Below are positions 7,003-15,722 of a stretch of DNA of 64,000 bases, piece by piece. Source of the DNA: Mucilaginibacter empetricola (lineage in GTDB: Bacteria > Bacteroidota > Bacteroidia > Sphingobacteriales > Sphingobacteriaceae); NCBI RefSeq assembly GCF_024808665.1, contig NZ_JANUBZ010000001.1, positions 124,001-188,000 of the forward strand. Direction: 5' to 3'. Positions within the stretch are counted from its first letter, which is position 1. Each line of letters opens with the position of its first letter. The translations under genes and the position numbers were made by a program. Under the pieces are notes generated by a model, which was not told the DNA's origin, did not search any database, and saw only the letters and a program-made list of their open reading frames with translations.

Positions 7003-7980
7003 ATGAAAAGAAGAACGGTCATTGAAAGCGGAGTGGTGCTTGGGTTATCCACATTACTCCCTTATAAGAGGCTTTTTGCTGATCAAAGTAGAAAGTTCAA
7101 TAGCAGTAATTTTAAATTTAACCTCGGCCAGCTGGAGCTAATGGTGATCACGGACGGCCATATTCTATTTAAACCGGTACAACCGAGTTTTGCTCCCGAC
7201 GTTCCACATAGGGAAGTCAAGAAAGTGTTAACAGAAAATTTCCTGCCGGTAAATGAAGTTGATCTGTCGATCAATGTCCTTTTGGTGAAATCGGGCAGCA
7301 GGAGAATTCTGATCGATGCCGGCTGTGGAAACACTTTAGGTGCTACCTGTGGCTGGCTTTTGAAGAACTTGCCGGAGGCTGGAATACAGCCACAAGATAT
7401 CACCGATGTGGTATTGACCCATGGGCATCCCGACCACCTTGGCGGATTGCTTAATGCATCCGGGGACCTCGTTTTTAAGAATGCGCATGTTTACTTATCC
7501 CAGTTGGAAAATGATTTCTGGCTGTCGCCCGACCCGGACTTTTCCAAAAGCAAAAACCACGATGACGCGCTCAAGGCCATGATCATCAAGGTAGCTAAGG
7601 ATACTATCAAAGGCATTCAGCCACAATTAAACCTGTTTGAGGACGGCGATACCTTGTTTGACTGCATTAAATTGAAGATTGCGGCGGGCCATACACCAGG
7701 TCACACGATCATCACTATCTATTCTGGCGGAGAGGAATTTGTACATATTGCAGACCTGGTACATTCAGCTGCATTGGTGGTCGAGCACCCGGAATGGGGA
7801 TTTGACGGAGATACCAATTTTGCGCAGGCTGCTGCCACCCGGAAAAAGGTTTTGGAGGATTTGGCAAAGAATCGGACGCTGATATTTTCCTATCATCTGC
7901 CATGGCCTGGCTTAGGCCACGTCCGCAAAAAGGAGGAAGGTTATGAATGGGTGCCAAAGCCATTTGCATTACCTGGTTAG
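7003..7980 (+). CDS. Exported MBL-fold hydrolase (AHL-lactonase-like)
   Basis: 325 residues. The N-terminus (MKRRTVIESG, then a hydrophobic run to about 27) resembles a twin-arginine or Sec signal. The metal-binding motif HGHPDH is at 140-145, with later ligands in AGHTPGHT and HIADLVH and a last His in SYHLPWPGLGH. The architecture fits the lactonase/aryl-sulfatase-like MBL group to which periplasmic N-acyl-homoserine lactonases belong, but substrate cannot be assigned. It is divergent from an HxlR regulator, probably its controller. Confidence 0.85.
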   Translation: MKRRTVIESGVVLGLSTLLPYKRLFADQSRKFNSSNFKFNLGQLELMVITDGHILFKPVQPSFAPDVPHREVKKVLTENFLPVNEVDLSINVLLVKSGSRRILIDAGCGNTLGATCGWLLKNLPEAGIQPQDITDVVLTHGHPDHLGGLLNASGDLVFKNAHVYLSQLENDFWLSPDPDFSKSKNHDDALKAMIIKVAKDTIKGIQPQLNLFEDGDTLFDCIKLKIAAGHTPGHTIITIYSGGEEFVHIADLVHSAALVVEHPEWGFDGDTNFAQAAATRKKVLEDLAKNRTLIFSYHLPWPGLGHVRKKEEGYEWVPKPFALPG

Positions 7981-7990
7981 CCGCCGGGTT

Positions 7991-8030
7991 AGCCACCTTC
8001 ATTGTATTGGGTATTACAATGAAGGTGGCT
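7991..8030. terminator. Bidirectional terminator between convergent genes
   Basis: Arms of 16 bp (7991-8006 and 8015-8030) are perfectly complementary around an 8-base loop, placed exactly between the stop codons of the MBL gene and the convergent GNAT gene. The sequence after the right arm is TATAATTATA, AT-rich but not a pure T-tract. Confidence 0.75.
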
Positions 8031-8041
8031 TATAATTATAA

Positions 8042-8551
8042 TCAATTGCCTTTTAGGCTCAGCGTCATTTGATTTTCAGTAAAATATTTATTCTTCCACT
8101 TTATTGCATTTTCTTCAGAGCCAAACATTTTAAAACCAAATTTTTCATATAAATTATTTGCAATAGCGTTATTTGCAATTACGGTTAAGTTGATTTGCTC
8201 AATATCGTCAATGGAAGCGACTCTAGTTATTAATTCTTCAATCAGTTTATTTGCAATTCTTTTACCCCTAAAATTTCTGTCTACATACATCCTGAACAAA
8301 ATCCCTTTATGCCTAAGCTTTTCCCGATCAGCACCATCCCTGGTAAAGCTCACCACGCCTGCTAAACAATCGTTAAAATATGCTCCTAAAGTAAAACTAT
8401 CTTCGCGGTCTTTAGTCGGAAATGGGCTATTAAGGTCATCATTCGGTGTTATCCTGAAATTTTCTTCGTCTTCTATAAGGCCAGACCTTAGAAAATCCTT
8501 ATATTCTTTAACTTGATTTGATTTGATCTCTTTAATGTATATTGATTCCAT
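8042..8551 (-). CDS. GNAT-family N-acetyltransferase
   Basis: 169 residues with the GNAT fold: strand 4 FRMYVDRNFRGKRIANKLIE containing the acetyl-CoA loop R-G-K-R-I-A, followed by the motif B region (QINLTVIANNAIANNLYEKFGFK) with the conserved Asn/Tyr of the acetyl-transfer site. The N-terminus covers an acceptor-binding region rich in acidic residues. The acceptor, small molecule or protein, is not predictable. The gene is single. Confidence 0.85.
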   Translation of the reverse strand: MESIYIKEIKSNQVKEYKDFLRSGLIEDEENFRITPNDDLNSPFPTKDREDSFTLGAYFNDCLAGVVSFTRDGADREKLRHKGILFRMYVDRNFRGKRIANKLIEELITRVASIDDIEQINLTVIANNAIANNLYEKFGFKMFGSEENAIKWKNKYFTENQMTLSLKGN

Positions 8552-8620
8552 TGTTTGATTCTAAATGGTGATTTTATTTGTCCTAAATATCGGTTGCTCA
8601 ATTATAAATTAAGGATCAGC

Positions 8621-9028
8621 CTAATTCGCGATCAAATCATTCCAGAGGCATTCGCTATCATAGGATGAATCTGAATTTTCAATATAGTCGATCCCCCAGG
8701 TTTCCATAGCACAGATAACAGCGACCAGTGATCGGCCTATACCGGTCAATTCATATTCCACCTTCGGGGGGATTTCAGTGTAAATCTGCCGGCTTATAAT
8801 CCCTCCGGTGGTTAGTGTCTGGAGCTGCGTACTCAAAACTGCGGGAGTTATCTTCGGCATTGCCTCTTGCAATTGACCAAATCTTTTAACCCCGGACTGT
8901 AGTTCCCACAGAATCCGCATTTTCCATTTTCCTGACAGAACACCTATCGTTGCGTTAACCGGGCAAAATTTTTTCGATCCGGTTTTCAATTTATCCGGCT
9001 GAGAATCAACAATACTATGGTTTTTCAT
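8621..9028 (-). CDS. HxlR-family winged-helix regulator
   Basis: 135 residues: KKFCPVNATIGVLSGKWKM carries the redox-type Cys and GKWK core, then RFGQLQEAMPKITPAVLSTQL (recognition helix), IPPKVEYELTGIG (wing) and AMETWGIDYI. The C-terminal tail is acidic. It is divergent from the Lin1944-like SDR at 9117, its likely target, with 88 bp between starts. Confidence 0.9.
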   Translation of the reverse strand: MKNHSIVDSQPDKLKTGSKKFCPVNATIGVLSGKWKMRILWELQSGVKRFGQLQEAMPKITPAVLSTQLQTLTTGGIISRQIYTEIPPKVEYELTGIGRSLVAVICAMETWGIDYIENSDSSYDSECLWNDLIAN

Positions 9029-9116
9029 ACTATATCGCTTGTTGCATACTTATTTTTTATATGAAGCTAAACGATTTATTTTGATGTGCAAAGCATTTAA
9101 TATAAACAATATACAT

Positions 9117-9755
9117 ATGAAAGTCATACTTATCGGGGCCACCGGAATTATCGGAAAGATCATCTTAAGTGAATTAAAAAAATATGAACATATTCAAGTT
9201 GTGACCGTATCCAGGAGTGGGGGGACCGATATCAGGGCAGATATATCCTCCCTTGACCAGATCAAAGAAATGTATACCAGGGTTGGCAGCTTTGACGCAG
9301 TTATTAATGCCGCGGGTGATTGCTGGGTTGGCTCTTTTAACGAAATGACCGAGGACAACTGGTACATAGGTATTAAAAACAAAATGATGGGGCAGATTAA
9401 CCTGGTAATGGTTGGTAAGGACTTGATCAATAACAACGGTTCATTTACACTTACCTCCGGTTTTATATCAGATGATCCAATAAAGGGCACCATCAATTAC
9501 AGCGTTGCAAATGGCGGTATTGACAATTTTGTGTTTGCTGCCTCGATAGAACTGGAACGGGGAATACGAGTTAACGCGGTAAGCCCTGGTTCTGTCGTTG
9601 AAAATTATGACGGCAACATGAATACACCTGCTACAGGACAATACCCCGTGTCTCATTCCCGGATTGCTCACGCCTATTATAAAAGTGCCTTCGGTTATTT
9701 AAGCGGGCAGGTCTTCCGCGTCTGGGAATCATCAACACAATACATTCGAAAATAA
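9117..9755 (+). CDS. SDR-fold protein with degenerate active site (Lin1944-like)
   Basis: 212 residues from ATG 9117, where MKVILIGATGIIG begins the Rossmann fold (GATGIIG at 7-13). The catalytic Ser context is LTSG. The Tyr is kept but the catalytic Lys is replaced: NYSVAN in place of Y-x-x-x-K. It is a paralogue of 3076-3678 (shared GQINLV, GSFTLTSG and VSPG...VE blocks). Family knowledge: the Lin1944-like subgroup binds nucleotide but lacks normal SDR catalysis. The upstream extension to 9039 is not needed. Confidence 0.8.
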   Translation: MKVILIGATGIIGKIILSELKKYEHIQVVTVSRSGGTDIRADISSLDQIKEMYTRVGSFDAVINAAGDCWVGSFNEMTEDNWYIGIKNKMMGQINLVMVGKDLINNNGSFTLTSGFISDDPIKGTINYSVANGGIDNFVFAASIELERGIRVNAVSPGSVVENYDGNMNTPATGQYPVSHSRIAHAYYKSAFGYLSGQVFRVWESSTQYIRK

Positions 9756-9972
9756 ATAGCCAAAATCAGCAGCTAAAGCTTTATCCTCAGGCTTATTGTA
9801 CCATGATTTGCGCAGGATCGGCAACAATGATTTCCGGCTTTCATTTATAAGCTGCAGAATACCTATGATGATAACATCGACCATTAGGTGAATAAATTTC
9901 ACGTTATCCGGTAGTTTATTTCATTTTTAAGTCGTTTTAATTCACTTTAATTTCGCTCTAAATGAAGACGAT
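9756..9972. other. Gap with a short open minus-strand frame
   Basis: The gap carries no confident gene. A minus-strand frame of 50 codons (9884 down to 9732, overlapping the end of the SDR gene) reads MVDVIIIGILQLINESRKSL and further basic residues. Its composition looks coding, so it may be a relic or a microprotein, but nothing supports translation. Confidence 0.25.
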
Positions 9973-10107
9973 ATGAAAATAGCATTTATTGGAGATTCCC
10001 AGCCAAACTCATTAAACCTTTGGATTGTAAGTGACAACCTGAGAAAAGGTGCGGCAACGAACGCCGTTCAGATCGCTGAATATTTATATAAGAATTCGTT
10101 GGTATGA
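9973..10107 (+). pseudogene. asd: C-terminal fragment of aspartate-semialdehyde dehydrogenase
   Basis: A 44-codon frame reads ...[17 protein letters not shown] then [12 protein letters not shown], which is the strongly conserved C-terminus of aspartate-semialdehyde dehydrogenase (the enzyme that makes aspartate semialdehyde for lysine, threonine and methionine). The catalytic Cys, the NADP domain and about 85% of the protein are absent. The frame stops with a TGA that overlaps the ATG of the EamA transporter gene (ATGA). I read it as debris of a recombination event; an intact asd must lie elsewhere if the organism makes these amino acids. Confidence 0.8.
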
Positions 10108-11003
10108 ACTTATCAGGTATCAAAGCGTTTTATAGCCGGATTGACTTTAAGTATAGCTTAATTGTTTTTGCAGTCCTGATTTTTTGGTCATCATCTTATA
10201 TCGGCATCCGTTTCGCATTAGAAAGTTTCTCGCCAGGGAATCTTGGATTTCTTCGGTACCTGACAGCATCTGTCATTTTTTTTATTGCCTCCTTATTCCG
10301 GAAATTTAAAGTTCCGTCTATTCGCGATCTGCCGGGATTAACAGCTTTAGGCTTATTCGGATTTGCGCTATATAATATACTTTTAAATTATGGAGAAACT
10401 GTTGTTGATGCGGGTTCCTCAAGTTTCATTATCAATACGGTGCCCTTTTTTACCTTGCTATTTGCAGTATTGACCCGTACAGAAACTGCATCAAAAAAGG
10501 ATTGGACAGGTATGGCTGTTGCTTTTGCCGGGGTTACGATAATCATAATTTCAAAGAACCAGGGTATTCATGCTTTTAACTGGCACACACTTTTAATACT
10601 TGGAGCGGCGGTATGCCAGGCACTATATTTTATGATACAAAAAAAGTATTTAAAGAAATATACGTCTTTTGAATTGACCAGTTTCTCTATATGGATAGGC
10701 ACATTGCTGCTTTGGGTTTCAACAAATCATCCATTTACAAATATTCAGGTCGCGCCATTTTCCCAAACGATGGCGGTTGTCTATTTGGGGGTCTTCCCGG
10801 GAGCCGCAGCATTTTTCTTAATGGGACTGGCTTTGAATAAATATCAGCTTTCACAGATTTCAAGCTACTTGTTTTTAATACCTTTCATAACTGTTTTCAT
10901 TTCATGGGCGGTTATCAGCGAAGTAATTTCAGTGTATGCACTAACTGGCGGAATATTGATAATTTTGGGTATCCTAATAAAGAATAAGTTTTTTAAGCGC
11001 TAG
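10104..11003 (+). CDS. EamA/DMT-family permease
   Basis: 299 residues with about ten predicted membrane helices arranged as two EamA repeats, the drug/metabolite transporter form used for amino-acid or metabolite export. The first repeat begins at [18 protein letters not shown] and the second near [15 protein letters not shown]. The proton-coupled exporters YdcZ/RhaT/RarD types share this fold, but the solute is unknown. It overlaps the asd fragment by 4 bp and is followed 12 bp later by a LysR regulator, so regulator and exporter are probably co-transcribed. Confidence 0.85.
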   Translation: MNLSGIKAFYSRIDFKYSLIVFAVLIFWSSSYIGIRFALESFSPGNLGFLRYLTASVIFFIASLFRKFKVPSIRDLPGLTALGLFGFALYNILLNYGETVVDAGSSSFIINTVPFFTLLFAVLTRTETASKKDWTGMAVAFAGVTIIIISKNQGIHAFNWHTLLILGAAVCQALYFMIQKKYLKKYTSFELTSFSIWIGTLLLWVSTNHPFTNIQVAPFSQTMAVVYLGVFPGAAAFFLMGLALNKYQLSQISSYLFLIPFITVFISWAVISEVISVYALTGGILIILGILIKNKFFKR

Positions 11004-11015
11004 GAAAATCTGATT

Positions 11016-11915
11016 ATGCTGGAAATAAAATATTTAAAACTCGTTAAATTAATCGTAGAGGAAGGTAGCATCGTAAACGCCATTGACAAGCTTTATCTTA
11101 CGCCGAGTGCTTTAAGCCATCAATTGAAAGAAGCTGAACTACAGTTAGGTGCGAAGATTTTTTACAGAATAAATAAAAAATTCACACTTACCCCAGTAGG
11201 TGAGAAAGTTTATGCAAGCGCTAACTTGATTTTGGACGAACTTAAGAAACTAAATACGGAAGTAAAAGATTTATTATCGGGCGATGCAGGAACTATCAGG
11301 ATTTGCACGGAGTGCTACACCAGCTATCATTGGCTGCCCCCAGTTTTAAAAAGATTTAGCGTACAATGTCCACAAATCGAAGTAAAAATAGTATTCGAAG
11401 CAATGTCCAGGCCGCTTCAGAAACTGATGCAGAACGAGGTGGATATGGTTATAACAAATGACCCACTGCCCAGTGACAGCATTGAATTTATTGAATTATT
11501 TAAAGATGAAATGAATGCAGTGGTTCCGTTTGATCACCCATGGGCCGAGAAGCTGTATGTTGATGCAAATGACTTTAAGGAAGTAAATCTTATCATTCAT
11601 TCTGAACCTCTTGAAACTGTTTTTGTATATAAGAACCTTCTGCAGCCAGCTGGAAAGAATGCAAAAAACATTACGATTCTTCCCCTTACAGAGGCGGCTA
11701 TTGAGATGGTAAAAGCGGATATGGGTATCACCGTTATGCCCAAGTGGGCGATAAAACCTTACTTGCTGACAGGAGATATAAGTTCGATCAAATTGACAGA
11801 AAGCGGACTTTACAGGCACCAATACGTTGCAGTGCTTAAGAACGACAGTTATCCTGATTATTTCGATTATTTTATTCATTTCTTACGGGAAGAAATGAAT
11901 AAAACGGAATTGTAG
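11016..11915 (+). CDS. LysR-family transcriptional regulator
   Basis: 299 residues. The N-terminal winged HTH reads LVEEGSIVNAIDKLYLTPSALSHQLKEAE with the usual recognition helix and the following FYRINKKFTLTPVGE. The rest is the two-lobed co-inducer-binding domain. ICTECYTSYHWLPPVL resembles the MetR-like subgroup of LysR proteins, which sense homocysteine; this is a weak hint, made more curious by the methionine-pathway gene fragment upstream. It likely controls the EamA permease. Confidence 0.88.
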   Translation: MLEIKYLKLVKLIVEEGSIVNAIDKLYLTPSALSHQLKEAELQLGAKIFYRINKKFTLTPVGEKVYASANLILDELKKLNTEVKDLLSGDAGTIRICTECYTSYHWLPPVLKRFSVQCPQIEVKIVFEAMSRPLQKLMQNEVDMVITNDPLPSDSIEFIELFKDEMNAVVPFDHPWAEKLYVDANDFKEVNLIIHSEPLETVFVYKNLLQPAGKNAKNITILPLTEAAIEMVKADMGITVMPKWAIKPYLLTGDISSIKLTESGLYRHQYVAVLKNDSYPDYFDYFIHFLREEMNKTEL

Positions 11916-12105
11916 CTTTATTTTTTTAATAAGTTATTAGCTTATTTCATAGTAAAACGCTGCCCGTCGTTTGGTATTATCCGTTCCATAATTTTATTGT
12001 CGCTATAAAAACCTCCGTCTTAGGTGCTGGGTCAAGGTTAACGCCTGCGCCAGTTTTCTGTAACTTAGAGTTGTGGGAAAATACAGGAAACTATCGCATA
12101 GTTTT

Positions 12106-12250
12106 TACTATTTCATTTATCAAGTGGTTTAGACACCAAAATACCGGTTCAAAGTATTACGGGATGTGGTGGCGGATGCGTTAGAAGATAAAATACGTGG
12201 TGGAAAGACGTAGAGCTACTGGGTGTGTAATATCAACTTAGAATTTGAAA
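12106..12250 (+). pseudogene. tnpA: Dead IS200/IS605-type TnpA fragment
   Basis: A frame reads YYFIYQVV, a TAG stop at 12130-12132, then TPKYRFKVLRDVVADALEDK. After a frame shift it continues KDVELLGV, stop, YQL. This is the N-terminal part of the Y1 transposase of IS200/IS605 elements (YHVVWTPKYR...K.VELLGVNIQ), with the Trp codon turned into amber and a second stop in the next conserved block. The downstream catalytic HUH and Tyr parts are missing. It is a relic of a mobile element; no intact ends or TnpB were found. Confidence 0.65.
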
Positions 12251-12340
12251 TTAAAGCAAAAGAGCAATAATCGGGTTTTTTCCAGTTTATAAAAATAAGA
12301 AGTTTGCAGCGGGTAATATCTTTTACCTTAAAACTTACTT

Positions 12341-12664
12341 ATGCAAATAAAAATTTGGATCCTCTGCTTAATTGGTCTTATAACTCTTCGAAATAATGAT
12401 CTTACAATGTTAATTAGTTCAATTAATGGACAGGTTATTTATGTTAGTAATTATCAAGCCTTTTCCGACCAGATAAAACAAGAACCCGTAAATGAATGCC
12501 CTGAGCTTATCATGTTCTTATTTTCAGGTAAGGGGAAACGGATTTCGGCAAATGCTTGTTCAAAATATGAGTTTTGCAAATTTTCACGGAGCCAGCTAGG
12601 TGAGGGACGGAAAAATAACATTGTATGTGTGCTTATACACAAAGATTTGATTATCTGGAAGTAA
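12341..12664 (+). CDS. Doubtful small hypothetical protein
   Basis: A 107-codon frame begins MQIKIWILCLIGLI, which could be a signal or membrane helix, and continues with a Cys-containing basic region. No family, no RBS and no neighbours support it. It lies in a decayed region next to the transposase relic, so it may be a chance frame. Confidence 0.2.
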   Translation: MQIKIWILCLIGLITLRNNDLTMLISSINGQVIYVSNYQAFSDQIKQEPVNECPELIMFLFSGKGKRISANACSKYEFCKFSRSQLGEGRKNNIVCVLIHKDLIIWK

Positions 12665-13005
12665 AGATTTTCGATAATGCTTCAAATATTCAAATCGAAA
12701 TTGCAAGGTCAATTTTCGTGGCCTTGTAAGGGTTTAAGCAAATCCGTAATATTAATACTGTTAATAATCCTGTCGTCATTTTGGACACCATCAAAGGCCC
12801 ATATTAGTCCTTCACTATGATAGATCAATTATGTTATTAATTTCGAATCAGTTCGCTCATGACATTCATCAAACAGATTTTTTTACCTATCTTAGCGTAA
12901 CGGTTTACAGCTACAAACAGGTAAAAAGTTGCAGTGAGTAATTCGATGAGTCAGGAATAACAGTGAATATATAGCATTGACGCTCAATAGGTTAGAAGCA
13001 AGGTT
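12665..13005. other. AT-rich gap, nothing recognised
   Basis: No convincing frame, RNA or repeat is seen between the doubtful ORF and the hairpin cluster. Confidence 0.5.
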
Positions 13006-13177
13006 AGTTTCCCCTACGGGCTACGAAGCCGCTTTACGAAAGTAGAGCGGCTTTTTGCTTTTAATCAGTTTGGTAAATAGTGGAGACTGAAGTCTCCAGG
13101 CATAGTCGTCCGTAGTTTGGAAACTACGGACAGCGGGATAAACCCCGCAGGCTTGCCAGGCAAGGAGCTGCGGGGTG
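13006..13177. repeat. Hairpin-cluster repeat, full copy
   Basis: Four hairpins follow each other: GCCGCTTTACGAAAGTAGAGCGGC with a CTTTTT tail (13028-13056, terminator-like), GGAGACTGAAGTCTCC (13082-13097), GTCCGTAGTTT.. with its complement (13108-13131) and ACCCCGCAG...CTGCGGGGT (13142-13176) with CTTGCC/GGCAAG inside. The 43 bases 13092-13134 recur exactly at 19242-19284, and the first part recurs in mutated form at 18362-18450 and in shorter form at 36651 and 38670. It is a dispersed structured repeat family of this genome. Confidence 0.8.
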
Positions 13178-13189
13178 GCAACCGCTACG

Positions 13190-13657
13190 TTACAGCTCTT
13201 TATTCTCAAACATCTTTGCATCGCGGGTATTCTTTTGTACAGCAATGGCTGAAAACATGCTCAGGCAGAATGCCATGGCGTAAAAGCCTTTCTCACTTCG
13301 CGCGATGTCTGCATTCCAAAGGCCAATCGTTAATAGTACCATTGCCGCAATAGTGGCAAACCAGCTCAGGCCATAGTAAAGATCTGTAACAGCAAGTCCT
13401 TCGGCCCTATCTCTCACACTTTTTTGTACGGAGATTACAGCGAATAAGCCAAATAATAAAATGGTGAAATAATAGCCTTTTTCATTCAACTGTATACTTG
13501 CATTCCATAAGCCTATGCAGTATCCCACCACTCCTGCTAATAAGGCAAACCAGGATGCTCCCATAAATGCGGCTGTGGGTTTAAACGGGTTTCTGACATT
13601 CTCGCCATATTTTAAAATGGGTAAATTTTCTTCTGTTTTGTTTTGTAGCGGTTCCAT
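13190..13657 (-). CDS. yiaA: YiaA/YiaB-like inner-membrane protein
   Basis: 155 residues with two copies of the YiaAB two-helix motif: AAFMGASWFALLAGVVGYCIGLWNA.. and GLSWFATIAAMVLLTIGLWNA.., each ending in a GLWNA signature and followed by a second helix and a Q-K-x-x-R-D block (VQKSVRD, VQKNTRD). Four membrane helices are expected. Family function is unknown. The cytoplasmic N-terminus is about 30 residues and polar. The gene sits next to the hairpin repeat. Confidence 0.85.
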   Translation of the reverse strand: MEPLQNKTEENLPILKYGENVRNPFKPTAAFMGASWFALLAGVVGYCIGLWNASIQLNEKGYYFTILLFGLFAVISVQKSVRDRAEGLAVTDLYYGLSWFATIAAMVLLTIGLWNADIARSEKGFYAMAFCLSMFSAIAVQKNTRDAKMFENKEL

Positions 13658-13790
13658 ATTTATTTTGTTTTAATGATTAATATGAAAGCAAATGTCAGAT
13701 CTATAACGGAGCCACAAAAGACAGAGTTTGAAAATTACTGACGATATAATTTTATAATTATTGTATTTTTATATACATCAATATATTCAA

Positions 13791-15314
13791 ATGGATTCAC
13801 TTTCGGAGTTAGTTAACCTACTCAGCAGTAACGATAAAAAGCTTTTCAGGCAGTTTTTGCAGCGCAAAAACAAAAGGAGCGACGTGAAAAATTTGCAGTT
13901 ACTTGATTTGATAGAAACTGACGATATAGATAGCTTAAGCAAGCTCTACGATTCGAAGAAAAATAATGATGCATACCATGCGCTATATAAAAGGTTACAG
14001 GATAATTTGTTGCTATTCTTATCACAGAAAACTTTCGAAAGCAATCATTCTGAAACCTATGACGCGCTGCGTCTGCTGGTGGTGGGACGTTTTTTGTTAG
14101 AGAACGATGTGATTAAGATAGCATTTAAATGTTTGGACAAGGCTGAACGGCTGGCTGAAAATTTGGAGCAATTTAATTTATTGAATGAACTTTTGCTGCT
14201 GAAACTACAATATGCCCATTTGCCGGGAGCTGAAGACCTCGAAGCATTAACCACGCGTTTCCTTCGGAACCAGGCGGATATGCGACGCGAGGCTAAGCTC
14301 AATATGGCTTATGCCTTTTTGAGACGGGAATTGCAGGAGATACATCTGAAAGGGAAGATCGTTAATTTGACGGCCCTGATAATAACTACCATCCGGAAGT
14401 ACAAAATTTCTGAGCAGGACCTGATGACCTATAAGTCTATTTATCAAATTCTTTTCATCGCGAATGAATACGCGGCAATACAGCAAAATTACGGATTGAT
14501 AGAACGCTATATCAACCAGACGAATAAATTTATGCAAGGCCAGTCGCATAAAAAACAGTCCTATCTTTTTTACCATATATCCATCTTATATTATTTGGCG
14601 AACTTTCATCTAAGGCGAAAAAATTTCGCAGGGAGTATATCCTATCTTAAAGAAATGATGGATTTAATGGAGACAGATAGTCGCTACTACGCGCTGTTTT
14701 ATTTACGCCATCAATTACTCGCTGCACTCAACCTGTTCTTTACAGGTTTTGCAGAAGATGCTATCGCGTTATTGCACAAATCGCTCTCCAACACAAAGCA
14801 TCGGACTAAGCCCGAAGATATTGAGGATCTACGAATATGCCTGGCCATGTTTTTAGCCCTGTGCAATGACCGGGGAAGTTTGAAACAGCTGACTTTACTG
14901 ACGCGCACCGATGCCTGGTATGAAAAAAAAATGGGCATGTTATGGACCATTCGAAAGAATCTGATGGAAATTTTGGTGCATGCACAGTTCTCTAACATCG
15001 AGCTGGCCATGTCCCGGTTAAACAGCTTCCGACGACGATATAAGAAGTATCTGCTGAAAACTTCGGAAGAACGCGTGCTATTATTTCTGAGGCTGGTTGA
15101 GAAATACCTGTTAAAACCCGATGTGGCTTTTGAAACAGCATACAGAAGAGCGGTTTTAAACATGGCCGGCAGGGCGGAAAATAACGACATCTTCACGTTG
15201 AGCTTTATTGCCTGGTTGATGGCACGCTGGGAGAAAAAAACAGCTTATAAAGTAGTGCTAACACTCATACAGGATGACAACTATGCACAACAAGACACGC
15301 CAGGTTTGGAATGA
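13791..15314 (+). CDS. Large all-helical protein, unknown function
   Basis: 507 residues from the ATG at 13791 (MDSLSELVNLLSSND), preferred over an upstream start at 13761. The whole protein is alpha-helical, rich in Leu, Lys and Glu, with repeated helix pairs such as IAFKCLDKAERLAENLEQFNLLNELLL and SYLKEMMDLME that look like degenerate TPR repeats. There is no signal peptide, membrane helix or catalytic motif, so it is probably a cytoplasmic scaffold. I do not recognise a named family. Confidence 0.7.
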   Translation: MDSLSELVNLLSSNDKKLFRQFLQRKNKRSDVKNLQLLDLIETDDIDSLSKLYDSKKNNDAYHALYKRLQDNLLLFLSQKTFESNHSETYDALRLLVVGRFLLENDVIKIAFKCLDKAERLAENLEQFNLLNELLLLKLQYAHLPGAEDLEALTTRFLRNQADMRREAKLNMAYAFLRRELQEIHLKGKIVNLTALIITTIRKYKISEQDLMTYKSIYQILFIANEYAAIQQNYGLIERYINQTNKFMQGQSHKKQSYLFYHISILYYLANFHLRRKNFAGSISYLKEMMDLMETDSRYYALFYLRHQLLAALNLFFTGFAEDAIALLHKSLSNTKHRTKPEDIEDLRICLAMFLALCNDRGSLKQLTLLTRTDAWYEKKMGMLWTIRKNLMEILVHAQFSNIELAMSRLNSFRRRYKKYLLKTSEERVLLFLRLVEKYLLKPDVAFETAYRRAVLNMAGRAENNDIFTLSFIAWLMARWEKKTAYKVVLTLIQDDNYAQQDTPGLE

Positions 15315-15355
15315 CATGCTTAATGTCACTCACTATGCTTGTCATTCCAAACCTG
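15301..15355. terminator. Hairpin at the 3' end of the helical-protein gene
   Basis: CAGGTTTGGAATGACA (15301-15316) and its exact complement (15340-15355) form a 16-bp stem that includes the stop codon. The right arm is not followed by a T-tract, so it may be an mRNA-stabilising or Rho-linked end rather than a classical intrinsic terminator. Confidence 0.55.
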
Positions 15356-15419
15356 ACGATAAGAAACTTAATAAAATACACAATTTACAAAGCCATTCTG
15401 GAAAGATTGGCGCTATGTT

Positions 15420-15680
15420 ATGCTGACACAAATGGATAAATATATCGAGATCAAAAAACTCTCCAACCCGGAGCGTGCATTCCAAAGGTTAGAGAATGAA
15501 TTTATCGACATCATGTACCCTGACCATTTTTCCAATGGCAGTTTGATAATGTTAGTTGATGTAGGTATTGATCCAAATAAAACAGAGCACATTGTATGGT
15601 TAAAAGAACTTTTAGATAAAGTATTGCCTGAAATTGGAGAAGCAGACTATTTTCTAACGCCTTACACTCCGGAAAACTAA
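15420..15680 (+). CDS. Small hypothetical protein
   Basis: 86 residues, mixed alpha/beta and acidic, with no signal or membrane helix. A second start at 15432 (MDKYIEIKKL) is equally possible. Codon use and composition look real. It follows the helical-protein gene on the same strand after a hairpin. I do not recognise a family. Confidence 0.5.
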   Translation: MLTQMDKYIEIKKLSNPERAFQRLENEFIDIMYPDHFSNGSLIMLVDVGIDPNKTEHIVWLKELLDKVLPEIGEADYFLTPYTPEN

Positions 15681-15722
15681 AAACAGACTCTAAAGTTCAC
15701 ATCTCAAGACTTTTGACTTTCC

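Noticed and set aside
12341..12664. Certain small secreted protein
   Set aside because: Listed only as doubtful; no support besides an N-terminal hydrophobic stretch.
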